A DNA stretch of 64,000 nucleotides from contig MU119216.1 of NCBI GenBank assembly GCA_014904845.1, forward strand, positions 372,001 to 436,000, written 5' to 3'. This document shows, in pieces, positions 37,535 through 48,367 of the stretch. Both the position numbers and the translations under genes were made by a program. The notes under the pieces were generated by a model. It ran no database searches, was not told the DNA's origin, and saw only the letters and a program-made list of their open reading frames with translations. The DNA comes from Acephala macrosclerotiorum. Lineage: Eukaryota > Ascomycota > Leotiomycetes > Helotiales > Mollisiaceae. How positions within the stretch are numbered: the stretch's first letter is position 1; every line of letters starts with the position of its first letter.

Positions 37535-38872
37535 CTACTTGCTAAAGAAACTCGTAATCTTCTGACTGCCCTTCTCCTTGGGCTTCGAAGGACTGGCAGT
37601 ATTATTACTCGTAGCACTCCTGGTCTTGCGAGCTGGTTTCGTCGGCGACGAAGAAGGCTTTGAAGGACTTGCTGAAGTTCTCGAAATCTTTTTTGGTTGT
37701 TTCTTAGAATCTGGAACATCTTCTAACTCTCGCTTGATGCCTTGCTTCGCTTCGTCCTTCGGAACTGGTAATGGAGCATTATCTTCGCATCCGTCGCGGT
37801 CAACAGTCTTCCGGTCTTCGCCTTCTTCTTGCTTGATCTGAGCCGAGGAATCTTCCCCCTTGGAACTTTCGGCCTTGCCCTTTGCCGCTGCAGTCTTCGA
37901 CTCACCTTTCGTGGCCCCTTTTGCGAAGAAGTTGGCAATGTTTGACTTGTTCTCGCTGCTTGCAATAGGAATTATGAAAGTCGGAGAGTTGTTTCCAACC
38001 TTTCCAACATCCTTGCTGACTGGATAGCATTCAAATTCGGTATCAGATGGTTTAAGTAAGCTCTGAAGCTCCTTGGACCATGTGTATCGTTTCGGGTCAA
38101 GCCATTTTTTGATATCTTCTGATCCATTCTCGAGTATGACGGGCATGCGGTCGTGGAGGAACTTTAGCTGCTTATTTGAGTCCGTGGTAATGATCGCGTA
38201 TGTGTAATTCTTCTCGTCCGAGCCTATTGTAAAGTCAGTCATGTCTAGTAAATTGGGGCTTGCAAATACACTCCTTCATACTGAACACAATCCCAAAGCC
38301 CGGCAAAGCACATCAACTGTCCATCCTTGCGCTTGGTATAATAAGGAATTTTGTCTTTGCCTTTCTTCAACCACTCATAGAAGCCCTGCGCAACAACAAT
38401 ACAACGCTTTCTCTGTTTCATCGTATTCCACATGCCCTTATTCTCAATCAACGAATCGTCTCGACAATTGATCGTCTTCATCATAGAGCCATAATCAGGG
38501 TTGCGCTTCGTCCAGAATGGAATGAGTCCCCACTTCATGGATTGAAGCTTATATCGGACCTGTCCTTGTTCCTCTTCGGCAGCTGCTTCTGTAGACGCTT
38601 CCTCCTCGACTTCTCCTTCGCCCTTCTTATGTTGTCGTGGACCTGCTCCATAGTCTGGCACATCTGCGCGGTAGACTACACCGTGGTATCCAGGCGCAAA
38701 GTTATAGGATTGTCGTGGGGCATCGTCTCCTTCGTCTTCTGGTGCTTCGTCTACTTGCATGTTCTCATCTTGGAGGTATCTCCTCACTTGGGAAGGCCGC
38801 TTTCCATTGTCAGCAGGTTCATTGAGACAGGAGCAAAGTGCTTACCAGTATGAGTGCGTATCTGCCGCACAT
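37535..38872 (-). CDS. SRAP-domain protein (HMCES/YedK family), abasic-site crosslinking
   Basis: Exons complement(37535..38223, about 38274..38799, 38846..38872), roughly 413 residues. The 27-nt first exon codes MCGRYALIL, placing the catalytic Cys2, exposed once Met1 is removed; exon 2 continues RPSQVRRYL. SRAP blocks: NFAPGYHGVVYR, KWGLIPFW, INCRDDSL, CIVVAQGFYEW, LHDRMPVIL and VSKDVGKVGNNSP. SRAP proteins bind abasic sites in single-stranded DNA covalently to protect them. A long Lys/Ser/Pro tail ends SQKITSFFSK, which resembles a PCNA-binding PIP box. The second junction is odd: the conserved CVQYEG/SDEK needs the exon to end two bases before the only nearby GT donor. Alternatives are a donor 12 nt upstream or a sequence error. 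Confidence 0.85.
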
Positions 38873-39672
38873 TTTGGGATTACTCGCATGCTTGTGTGTT
38901 TAGTCCTTAGTTGAGGTTGATAATAGCAGTCTAAGGGCTCGCGTCTTCAGCTGATGTCGCGATGCATGACATCACGAAGCTTCTCTTTACCCAGTCTCAG
39001 CGCCAAACAACAGCACCCTTTTACGGAGGCATACTTGAGAGACACCCTGCTGATATCTGCCTGTCTCATAAAATTCAGGTGGTCACCAGGGAGCCGTGGA
39101 AGTTTCCAAGTCGCAGCAACAAGTCACGTGGAACATGCTGCCACCTTCTCATTCATGCCGTTGCCTCTGTGCCGTACTGTGTTGTACGTCGTCATTTTAG
39201 GCCATTGCTAGTTATATTGCTGCTATTCAAGCACGACGAAGAGGTTCTGGTTGCTAAAATGGCTTAGATTATGTCCATTCAGGCGTATATATGCTTGGCT
39301 GATAGTAGCAGCTTGTCGAGTCTTTTATTACATTTGCTTCATGTTTCAAGAATGAAGCAAAACAGACATAATACCCGATGCCTTTCTACCCCAGAACTTG
39401 GGTCCGTTTGCGTACCCAGATATCGCCGTCTTGATGGATCATTTCAAATTGGATGGGATGGCAAGAGAGCATACCATACCAACATTTTCTCTACATGGCT
39501 CTCGACAGAAGCAAGGATCATTCAGAGCATAGTACGCTTGATGTATTATAGGCTTGGAAGTATTCTGCATTGGCTCTACCTATTTCCCGTGCCAAATGTC
39601 AAAATGACGCTCCGCGGAAAATTGCTCCTCATGCTACATAACAATATGCCTCTCTCTCGCTCTTCTGAAGAG
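38873..39672. other. intergenic region
   Basis: 800 bp with small open frames only. The part next to 38872 is the promoter side of the SRAP gene. Confidence 0.45.
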
Positions 39673-39960
39673 TCATGACCGCTTCCAGGACACAACAAGA
39701 CTTCCTTTGGCGTCAATATGAATCGTCGTTGACACGCGTGGTATCTTTGTTCGAACAATAAGATTTGCGATATCGAGAATATGATTCAAGAGGGCATCAT
39801 CGGTAGATTGACCATTGAAGTCATCTTTGACAGGGCTATTTGCCAATTCGGTCAGAAGGGCGAGGCCGTTAGGGTGATTGTCGTACTTCTCTTGAACAGC
39901 TGGGTTCGATTCCATCGCATATTCCATTCGGTCTTCATAGTGGTCGTCTGAAGAAGCCAT
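39673..39960 (-). CDS. small hypothetical protein, 95 residues
   Basis: ATG to stop, one exon, acidic with a regular-looking composition (MASSDDHYEDRMEYAMESNP ... GLALLTELANSPVKDDF ... SLVVSWKRS). No domain, signal peptide or membrane span is seen. An upstream exon cannot be excluded. Low certainty. Confidence 0.35.
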   Translation of the reverse strand: MASSDDHYEDRMEYAMESNPAVQEKYDNHPNGLALLTELANSPVKDDFNGQSTDDALLNHILDIANLIVRTKIPRVSTTIHIDAKGSLVVSWKRS

Positions 39961-41060
39961 AAGACTTGTGTCGGCTGGATACTGATTCTAATATGAAGTG
40001 AGCGAGGCCATCCTTCAAAGGGGAGCATTAATGTCAGTGCTCTTAAGGCAGAAAAGTACAAACCTGCATCATGATGTCGAGCAGACCTAAAATAGCGTGG
40101 ACAGTACTCTAGGATCGAAAAAAGATTTGTGTAAATTTGGCTTCAATCCCCAGGACTTCCAATCCCAGAGTCAAGGCTCAGCGATGGGTGAAATTGATGG
40201 GTGATACAGGAGGCACAATCTAAGCAGGTCCTGTGAAGAAACAAGATGCAAGATGGATACAGAACTTGCTTCATTGCGAAGAAATATTTATACCATCCTG
40301 ATCGTGCGAGAAATGGTTTCCAGAATTCAGATCTCGAAAGAAATTCTTGAAAGTCGAAAAACAGTTTCCTGAACCCAGACCATCTTTCGAGATCTGGGGA
40401 AATGGAAATACGACTTTCGAGAATTGGGAACTCGAAAGCTGCGTTTCCAGTCTCCCCTGTCTGGACTTTCTCGGGTTGTTCTAAGGGTAGGCAACTGGGA
40501 TGGGGCTTTCGACCAATTGATTTCTTGGAAGGAGAAGAGGGTGGCCCGGAAAATCAAGGCCAGGCCAGGATGCTGAAAATCGTCGAAAGAAGGTTTTCTG
40601 GTTTTCAGGAACCCAGGAATCCAGGAAACGGGAAACAGGAACGAAATGTTCGATCTCTACAATCTAATGGTAGCATCAAACAAGGGTCTGCCTGCATGCT
40701 ACAAGTGAAGTCGGAAATATTAGCGCCAAATAAGCGCTCGCTGGGGAGGTCGCACCCACATCCAAGGAGGTTGAGCAATGAGAGTTGCAGTAGAGTATTA
40801 CGTCAGCGTCGTGAAAGTATGCAGAGGCGGTAAATAGCACCTATGAGAACTCTCTCTGTCTTCTGAAAATAACATATGCAGAAGTTGTCGCAATACTTCC
40901 GCGGTTGGAAAGAAATATGTTCAGGAAGCTTGTCAGGGATCGTGATTGGCTAGGGAAATAGTTACGACTCCGACGTCCGCTCCAAGCACAACTCCCACCC
41001 CACTCTAACTCCTACTATACCCCAGTCTGTTCGCATACGACACTCCCAAACCTTTTCAAG
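39961..41060. other. gene-free region with CTTTCGAG-type inverted repeats
   Basis: No gene seen. Between 40328 and 40440 the motif CTTTCGAG/CTCGAAAG recurs in both orientations. It includes a perfect 14-bp inverted repeat (40328-40341 and 40383-40396). An open frame of 143 codons across it is low-complexity and not believed. Confidence 0.5.
40328..40437. repeat. inverted repeats CAGATCTCGAAAGA and CTTTCGAG
   Basis: CAGATCTCGAAAGA at 40328-40341 has its exact complement at 40383-40396 (41-nt loop). A second palindrome follows, CTTTCGAG ... CTCGAAAG at about 40413-40438. Confidence 0.75.
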
Positions 41061-41810
41061 ATGACAGTCGACATGATAGAGGACAGTCTAGCAGAGATCA
41101 ACCCCACATCTTCCCCCGAGAGGCCAGAAAGCGGGACTCGTGCTGCGCTCGCTCTAGAGATCTTCGACAAATGGTGCCAGGAACGCGTGAACGCGATACA
41201 CAATAACCCACCTTTCCCCTTGCCCCCTGGTGTATACATGCACCCAGATTGCCGTTGGCAGGTAGCGCATCTATATGCTGTGGAACTCGTACTCAACACA
41301 CAAGAGTGGAAAGATTTAAGCATGCAGACACTTTTCAAAAGGGTGCCTTTATTGAAGGAATGGAGATACCGGGATAAAGACACGGGTTTATTAATACAGC
41401 GACTGCAACAAATGGTTGAGGATGTTCGGATTGCATGGCCTAAGCGTCAGAAGGAGGCAGAAGCGACCAAACGAAAAGCAGAAGAGATCAAAAAAGCTGA
41501 GGAGGAACAACTTATCAATAACCTTTCTGAGAGGATTCGCGTGATCAAAGGGTCGGTGAATCGAGGTGGACCTTGGGATGAGCTGTTTCAGGAACTACGA
41601 CTCTTAGTAGACGATGTGGAAGTTGAATGGATCAAGTGTCAAAAACGGGAGGAAGCAGCAAGTCAAAGAGCATCAGAGCCTAGAGAGGCCGCGGAGGAGC
41701 CCAAAGTCGATGCTCAGGGAGAGGAGCGTGATCTGAAAAGGATTTCGAAAGCAGAATTGATGCAGCGCAAGATGAAGCAATTCAATCTGCCAATCACGGA
41801 TGTATCCTGA
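41061..41810 (+). CDS. hypothetical charged protein, 249 residues
   Basis: One exon from ATG to TGA. The first half looks globular (ALALEIFDKWCQERVNAIHN, GVYMHPDCRWQVAHLYAVEL). The second half is a highly charged Glu/Lys/Ala helix (KRQKEAEATKRKAEEIKKAEEEQL) likely to form a coiled coil, with a repeated theme: QRLQQMVEDVRIAWPKRQKEAEA and QELRLLVDDVEVEWIKCQKREEA are similar in pattern, so an internal duplication is possible. No family is recognised. Length and composition favour a real gene. Confidence 0.5.
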   Translation: MTVDMIEDSLAEINPTSSPERPESGTRAALALEIFDKWCQERVNAIHNNPPFPLPPGVYMHPDCRWQVAHLYAVELVLNTQEWKDLSMQTLFKRVPLLKEWRYRDKDTGLLIQRLQQMVEDVRIAWPKRQKEAEATKRKAEEIKKAEEEQLINNLSERIRVIKGSVNRGGPWDELFQELRLLVDDVEVEWIKCQKREEAASQRASEPREAAEEPKVDAQGEERDLKRISKAELMQRKMKQFNLPITDVS

Positions 41811-42862
41811 ACGCCGGGTTCCCTTCGTCTTGTTATGATTCCACATTCTATTTGAGTCTGTATGCGAATTCAGCTGTTCATACAGCAGCTCATGTACCAT
41901 CCAGTACTCAAGAATACTGTCTACTGTCACGTGCAAGGATATGAGGTGATTGAGAAGATGTGAATGAAGTCGCGGGGCATCCCAAAGACCCTGAAACTTC
42001 GTAGAGGACGAGTGTGCGGCACAGCTCAGTCTAGGAGCCGGAAGTGGCTTTCACAGAATTCAGATCCCTTTTCTGGCTTCCCATGAGTCGTCTTCTAGTT
42101 CATTGGTTGATGGTCCGACATCCAAACATTTTAGGACTAAGACCCGTGGTTAGAACTTAGAAGGCTCCGATTTGGCGTTTACAGTAGAAGCAGAAGCCGC
42201 AGATGTTGATAGAGATTCTTGGGAAGCACGACCCATTTTGCGTCAAGTCGTTATTGGCAGCAGAGCAGCACGTTTGACGCCGCCCAAACGTCGTTGGGAA
42301 TAAACCTTAACGACCTTGGAGTCCTATAGGGTCAATGGGATATGAAGGAAACCAATCATGTCTCTACAAGACGCCTAGATCGTCAAGCCTTCCGGATGTC
42401 TCTGCGTTCAACATCCTAGACACCTATTTCCCCGGATTCTGGGATCTTGAAATTTGGAATACTGGGATATTGGAATTCTGGGATTTTGGGATTTTGGAAT
42501 CTTGGATCTAGGATCTAGAAATTCGAAACTATCTCTAACATATCGCCATTGGTAGTCACTGCAAGCGCGCGGCAACAAGGCAAGAGGATTTACTATTACC
42601 GGCATTTCGTGCGTGTAGGCTATGTGCGATCAAATCAGATCCCTGAGCGTAGGCATAAAGGAGAGAATATAGATAGGTGAGGCAGCAGATATGGTTATAT
42701 GAAAACAAATTCCCATCTGACGGGACTTATTTTTAGACAAGCGAGCGACAGATCACCCTCAATTTTTCAAACCCAACAATGCAAACAGAAGTTTTCCACA
42801 GAACGAGGAAGGACTCTTAACAGCACACTGAACGTAATACCCTATTCACGAAGGGCCCCTCC
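41811..42862. other. gene-free region with a short degenerate tandem repeat
   Basis: No gene seen. 42428-42520 is built of variants of TTCTGGGAT / TTTGGAAT, see the repeat entry. Confidence 0.5.
42428..42520. repeat. degenerate tandem repeat, (A)TTCTGGGATxTTGGAAT type
   Basis: A run of about 90 bp made of imperfect units of 8-17 bp: GGATTCTGGGATCTTG, TTTGGAATACTGGGATA, TTGGAATTCTGGGATT, TTGGGATTTTGGAATC, TTGGATCTAGGATC. The strand is purine/T-rich and the units drift. Confidence 0.65.
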
Positions 42863-43312
42863 CTAAGGTTTGCGGATTTCAAACCGAAGTGCAACAGCAG
42901 ATGCCTGCAAGGTGAACTCCAGAACTATATTACCATGGCTCTTTGCAAGATCTGCACTGCTTCCCGGGCAAGTGTCATTGTACAGCGACCACTGGAATTT
43001 CGTCTTGTGTGGTCCGCAGCATCCTTCGGTATTACCGCCAAGAGCTGGGAGATCGTGTGCTGGCACTTTCTTATACGAGCATTCATCCTGAGATGTTGTG
43101 GGATGAATGGATGTCTTTTGAGGACCGTAGAAAAACCTGTTTTTCTCAACAGTCATGCTTGGGGTTGGTGTTGATGGCAGCTCCCAGCAGTCAACCATCA
43201 CAACATCTTCGTCCTCGAGAAATTCATTATTATTTGGAGATGTGTGGTTGTTGGTGAGGTTCGAAGTATTCATCGCTTGGCTGGTGTGGAAACGCTCCGA
43301 AGAAGAGCTCAT
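42863..43312 (-). CDS. hypothetical protein, 149 residues
   Basis: One exon from ATG to stop. Ser/Asn/Thr-rich N-terminus (MSSSSERFHTSQAMNTSNLT), then an acidic patch (EFLEDEDVVMVDCWELP) and a Cys-containing C-terminal part (GGNTEGCCGPHKTKFQW). No domain or signal peptide is seen. The long frame in an otherwise stop-rich region gives some support. Confidence 0.35.
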   Translation of the reverse strand: MSSSSERFHTSQAMNTSNLTNNHTSPNNNEFLEDEDVVMVDCWELPSTPTPSMTVEKNRFFYGPQKTSIHPTTSQDECSYKKVPAHDLPALGGNTEGCCGPHKTKFQWSLYNDTCPGSSADLAKSHGNIVLEFTLQASAVALRFEIRKP

Positions 43313-44007
43313 ATCCTGATCAAATGTCAGTAGATGTTGTTCAAAATCGAGGAAACATACAAGCTAAATGTGTAGCAGGGCTGCAGATGGCGTGAAACCA
43401 ACTAGAGAACGACGATCTGATCAAGGCAGTGACTTCAGATTGAAGTGATCGAAGAAGCTTCATGAATGTGAATCGACAGTAATTTTGTAGACAATTGCAT
43501 GGAAGCGATGCCTTTATACTTGAGGACAGTCATCTATGTGCAGGCCCATCGATTTTGAAGGTCCCATTCTGGCTCCCAAGATCAGGCACGATTTGAAGGT
43601 TGTGAGAAGAAAGTTGGCGATAAGGAGTGCTTGGATCGGATTTGTGGAGTATGTTTGAAGGGGACCGCAAATTCTGACGGGTTCTGGGATGCGAAGGCCA
43701 TGTTGATGTGGGAGCTAAAAAAGGCTGTACTATGTTGGACTGGGTTCGCCAAACAGTGGTGGTGGGAGCAAAAACGGCCCCTGGAAAACAACGTGTGCAA
43801 AAATAGGGAGATCCAGAATCGGACCCTATGATTGTGTTGCCTTACTCGGACATGCATCAAAATAAGCCAAGTAGGCCCACAGAATCACCTCCTGCATAAC
43901 CATATCCCAAAAGCAAGATTTGGACTCACGAACGATACCTTGAATTGTCGAGAACGGCCAAAGGACACTCAGATTGTGAACTTCATAACTAGATGGATCT
44001 TAGAATC
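43313..44007. other. gene-free region
   Basis: About 700 bp; open frames under 95 codons without motifs. Confidence 0.45.
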
Positions 44008-44742
44008 CTAGCCAAAGACCTCCATCATAAAGTGATACTCGATATAACTCTTGTCCTCCCTTCCTCTCAGCGTCAACAGCCGACGTCGATCAGCCAATTC
44101 ATATCCAATTGATGGAGCACCACAGAAGAACATTCCTACCTTCCTCTCCTTGATACTCCTCCCATCTTGCTAACCTGCCTCCTTGCACAATCCCAGGATA
44201 CTCTCATAATGATTATTCATTATCTTCCCCAGATCAGGTCGACTACAGTGAATTGGGTTGAGTAGAACCGATAATTATGGATTGATCGAACTCGTAAAAT
44301 ATTTGGGCGGGTGCTCCGAAAGGACCATCGATACCAACATGTATCGTCTCGGGTATGCCTTCTTTTGCCATGTCCTGTAGCTTGAGGTCCAGTCGCCGTC
44401 AGTCTTGATGCAGTACGCTCAAAGTCTCCGGCCCCACGGCATTAAATTCATGTACTGTTCGTGATCCTCCTCTGCTTTCCTCCAACGATACTTGCAAAGT
44501 CCCGCCTCGGAATGCGATTTTTGTCGGCTCCCACAACGCTCCTGAGGAATTGATGTCTTGCTGCATCCTCTCGATATTCATGGTGAAGATGATGGGGTTT
44601 CGGATCGGGTGTAATCTCTTTGTGGACATCATCTAGCATGTGCTCTACCTCATCATACTCGATGTAGTTAAATTTTTTTTTTATCTAGGTCGTTGAGGAA
44701 TTCCTCAAGCTCTTTCTCCGACAGATATTGACCCTCAGACAT
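44008..44742 (-). pseudogene. relic of an EF-hand NADPH oxidase (NoxC-like)
   Basis: From ATG 44742 the minus strand reads MSEGQYLSEKELEEFLNDLD, and after a run of ten A in a shifted frame YIEYDEVEHMLDDVHKEITP, KPHHLHHE and DAARHQFLRSVVGADKNRIP: an EF-hand-type N-terminus. A further frame gives EEDHEQYMNLMPWGRRL. Then, with the whole membrane/heme and FAD part missing, come TDGDWTSKLQDMAKEG, HVGIDGPFGAPAQIFYEFDQ and finally FFCGAPSIGYELADRRRLLT...GREDKSYIEYHFMMEVFG and a stop. That is the NADPH-binding end of a fungal Nox. Several frameshifts and one very large deletion show that the gene is dead. Confidence 0.75.
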
Positions 44743-45450
44743 GTCGAAGACTGGCAAATTGAAACGCGAATTGAAAGACCCAAAAACAAAGAAACATTCT
44801 CGTGCGACTTGCACGATTTAAAGAGAACATTATTATCGCGAGATTCAGCAGCGGCTTGAACTTACGTAGGCCCAGTCTAACACAAGAGCTTGAAGTCTTG
44901 AGATCAGAGTGCATCTGAACCCAGCCTATCAAACTTTGATGACAATCCAACGGCGCTGATATTTAACAAGTTAGCCCGTGGTGTTACAGGAGATTTCTAG
45001 TTAGACTTTGAGCTATTGGGATTTTCGAGATGCTAGATGAACGTCATTGTACGCGGGCATTATTCTAGCCTCACGTGCGAACAGCATTGCCAAGACTTTA
45101 GAGACATTCGAGCCGATGCGCCAAGTTGCCGATTTCGAGACCAAGCCTGGCAGTATCTCTTGCAGCTCAAGATTTCCAGAGGCGCATTGGTACTTTGGCC
45201 ACTTCAATGCCATCTAGACTTCTAGACCTCCTTGACCCTGTGTTCGTCTCGCAAATTAATTGCACAGCCTGCATGTCTGCTACTATCACACTCGCACGAG
45301 AAAGACGCTGGCCATTTTTGAGAGTTCATTTTTGACTGAGCACAAGGCGATGCCATTCCTGGAGGACACTCTGCCAATTGGCAAGAAGTTGCAAATCCCG
45401 CTTTGTATCCCAGCCCACGATCATGAAACCCCGTAAGCAAGCAAACTCCT
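44743..45450. other. intergenic region
   Basis: About 700 bp, no gene seen; right end is the RACK1 3' UTR. Confidence 0.5.
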
Positions 45451-46669
45451 TTACGCTCTCGACATAACACCCCAGGCTCGAATGATGTTGTCTGTGTACC
45501 CAGCGAACAAAGTCTGACCATCCGCGCTCCATGCCAAGCTAACACACTCTGGCTCTCTGCTCTTCTTGCCAACGGCCTGGAACTCGGGCTTCAACTCGTC
45601 AACCTTGCTCTTCTTCTCCAAATCAAAGATGATGATGCTGCTGGAGGTGGCAGCGCAGAGCCAGTATCGGTTGGGGGAGAAGACAAGGGCGTGAATTTCA
45701 TCACCGGCGTTCAAGGAGTAGAGGTGCTTCGACTCGTTCAAATCCCAGAGCATGGTGGTTCCGTCCTTTCCGCCTGATGCGCACAGTGATCCGTCGGGGG
45801 AGATGGTAACAGTGTTGATGTAGCCGGTGTGGCCGATGTGGTCGGTTTGTAGACGGCAGGAAGAGAGCTCCCAGACCTATTTGTTACAGTCAGCGCCGTT
45901 CATACGCTATGAATTGGGCTCAGTCTCGATGCATGCGAGATTATTATCAGTGCATTGGTGTTAGGTTGTCTCATGGCTTGGTTTCCCGAGCTCTGAAGTA
46001 GCAAATACTTTAAAATTGCGTAGCATCATATGAATCCTGCATTTTCGAGTCCTGAACCACAAATAAACTTATGCTCACCTTCACAAGCTTGTCCCATCCG
46101 CAGCTGACGATGACCGGGTTTTGAGGGTTGGGGGAGAATCGGACGCAAGAAACCCAATCGGAGTGTCCCTTTTCGGTGATAGTGAACTTGCAGTCGCCAA
46201 GAGTGTTCCACAGCTTGATGGTGCGATCGCGCGAGCCGGAGACAATTTGTCTGTTGTCGGCAGAGAAGCTGACGGACAGAACATCGTTGGTGTGGCCAAC
46301 AAATCGGCGGGTGGTGGTACCGGTCGAGAGCTCCCAGAGACGGAGGGTCTTGTCCCATGAGGCAGAGAGGGCGTATGCTCCATCGGAGGAGATGACCTAG
46401 AAACAATCTCAGCATTCATTCCCACAGCACCGCAGATCCATTGACGGGCAGAATTGACATACGCAATCGGAGACAATATGGGAGTGACCGTGCAGAGATC
46501 GTTTTGGGTATCCGTACGAGCTCTCGTCGCGGGTCAAGTTCCAGATGATCAAGCTCTTGTCGCGCGAACCGGAGAGGAGCATGTTAGGGTTTTCGAGAGA
46601 CGTAGCGAGGGACGTAACCCATCCGCTGTGTCCCACAAGGGTTCCCTTGAGGATTAGTTGTTCGGTCAT
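45451..46669 (-). CDS. CPC2: RACK1 homologue, ribosome-bound WD40 protein
   Basis: Model complement(join(45451..45876, 46079..46396, 46463..46669)), 316 residues, the standard length. It folds as a seven-bladed WD40 propeller: [89 protein letters not shown]. This is the RACK1/Asc1/Cpc2 protein of the 40S head, which links translation to signalling and to the general amino-acid control. Introns are 66 nt and, unusually, 202 nt. The long one hosts a C/D snoRNA (next entry), as the ASC1 intron does in yeast. All three exons join in phase 0. Confidence 0.97.
45941..46037 (-). ncRNA. SNR24: U24-type box C/D snoRNA in the second RACK1 intron
   Basis: Read on the minus strand (host strand) the intron contains a near-consensus C box (ATGATGC, 46025 region), then TATTTGCTACTTCAGA, the antisense element and D'-type CAGA known from U24. 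ATGAGACA and CACCAATGCA follow, then a D box CTGA (45947-45950). Flanking GATT/AATC can form the terminal stem. In yeast U24 sits in the intron of the RACK1 gene ASC1, so both sequence and place agree. U24 guides 2'-O-methylation of large-subunit rRNA. Ends are approximate. Confidence 0.85.
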
Positions 46670-48367
46670 CTTGAGAGATTTCGCGGGCAATGCTCTCAAT
46701 GATTTGCGTCGTCGTCGTGAAAATATCCAAATTTTGGTCGAGAAGTTTGTGGGATCGAAATAAGCGAAGCGCTAGTGCACCCCACTTCAAAATGACGGTT
46801 AAAGCCTGAGGATTTTTGGAGGGTCGTTTGAAGATTAACTTTGGAATTGGGAACTGAAATTCATTCAAGAATCATTTGAAGATCACTGAAAGGTTTTATT
46901 ACGCCGTTGCACCTTTTGATTTATTTAATGGTATTTGATTCTATACCCATGATTTTGTTCCACGTGATACTAACCTGATGCTAACAATTCGAACACTTGA
47001 ACCTGCTTTGTGCAAGCTATGAATGTATTCCGGTACAACAGTCGGCTCTAGAATATGGGTGGATTGTCGTATTATTCACTGTAGTTTGATCAAAGGCATT
47101 ATCACAAGGCATGATCATATAAAAATGCATTGTCGTGGATGAAAGCGTTTTCGGCTACCATCAACGTCAACAAATCATAGCCGGATAAATCATGGTAACA
47201 TAGGAGCGTAGGTACCTTGGAAAACATCTAGATACAATTTATCTACCTACCTGAGTAACCACAAGTTGAGACAATACACGCAATCTGATGGGTCCCTGAT
47301 AGACGTCATCATGTACAACCTTCTGAGTGATCAGACGTACCTCGACAGATCAATTTGATGACCCGAACAAGAGCATACTAAAGAGATTCATAGATCATAA
47401 ATTGTGGCCATGGTTACTTGTAGCACACTGGATATGTGGCTCGCTGGAGCAGTGTGCAAAAAGTTCTATATGCGACAGAGGATCGAACTTAAGAATGAGA
47501 GAGAGCTCTCAACTGACATTGTGTCTGCTGCTGCTTTTAATGTCCCTCCAATGACTTTGGAATTCACAGAGGTCAGAAATTCAATCATCAATATTGGTTC
47601 TCGGAGCGTCTCCACTTCTGCAGCCCCCTGATCATCTCGGGGTCCCAGAATTGAAAGTAATGAAAGTGACTCTTGACGCATAGCAAAAGGAAAATTGGGC
47701 ATATGATTGTCCTACTCGTTCTGGGACTTTTGGAAAGGACACAGGAGCAGAACTTCTAGCAAGTTGAACTATTGAGAATATTAAGAGATCATGCCACTGC
47801 ACATTTCAACTCCTCGGCTGCTGTCTAAAAGCCTTGACGAATGTACCTGAATTTGTGGTACTTTGGTATGCCCCTTTTTCCAACGCTGCGAAGGGAACTT
47901 CTAAATCGTCGGAGTTGGATGGGCGTATGCAAGGGTCCAAAGTCAAGCTCCCGCATTTGCTCAGAAACTCGGCATTCTCAATGTCTCAGCCTTGCCTGGA
48001 CTTCCTCCAGCTGTGGGGATAGGTATCCAGACCAATCGATATCCTGGCAATACAATATTGCGGCCTAAAAAGTCCCAGTAACGCTTGGAGATTGAAAGCG
48101 ATGCTCATTAGCATGCAGTCAAAATCTCTTGTGCAATAGCCTGGCACAATATCAAGTGAGCTCAGAATTCAGGTCCATATGTGCTTTCGTTATTTGGGAC
48201 ATTGCTGCAGTGTTCAGACTCGGGTACGCATTGCCAAAGCTCCATTGATGTTGGTAATATACAGCAGCGTGATCGTCCATCTACCCCGCACCAAGTCAAT
48301 CCGCTTCCCTCCATTCTATCACCCCACAGTCTTCACGGAGAAGAACATACTCAGGTCGATCGGCTCT
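46670..48367. other. 1.7-kb intergenic region
   Basis: The RACK1 promoter must lie at the left. Frames of 75-78 codons around 47404-47702 exist on both strands, but no motif or splice support was found. Confidence 0.45.

Noticed and set aside
39898..39915. GGTTCGATTCC, a perfect B-box string
   Set aside because: The flanks do not form a T-stem, and it lies in the coding frame of the small 95-residue protein.
40402..40833. 143-codon plus-strand frame
   Set aside because: It runs through the CTTTCGAG repeats and a GGAA-rich stretch; low complexity, likely chance.
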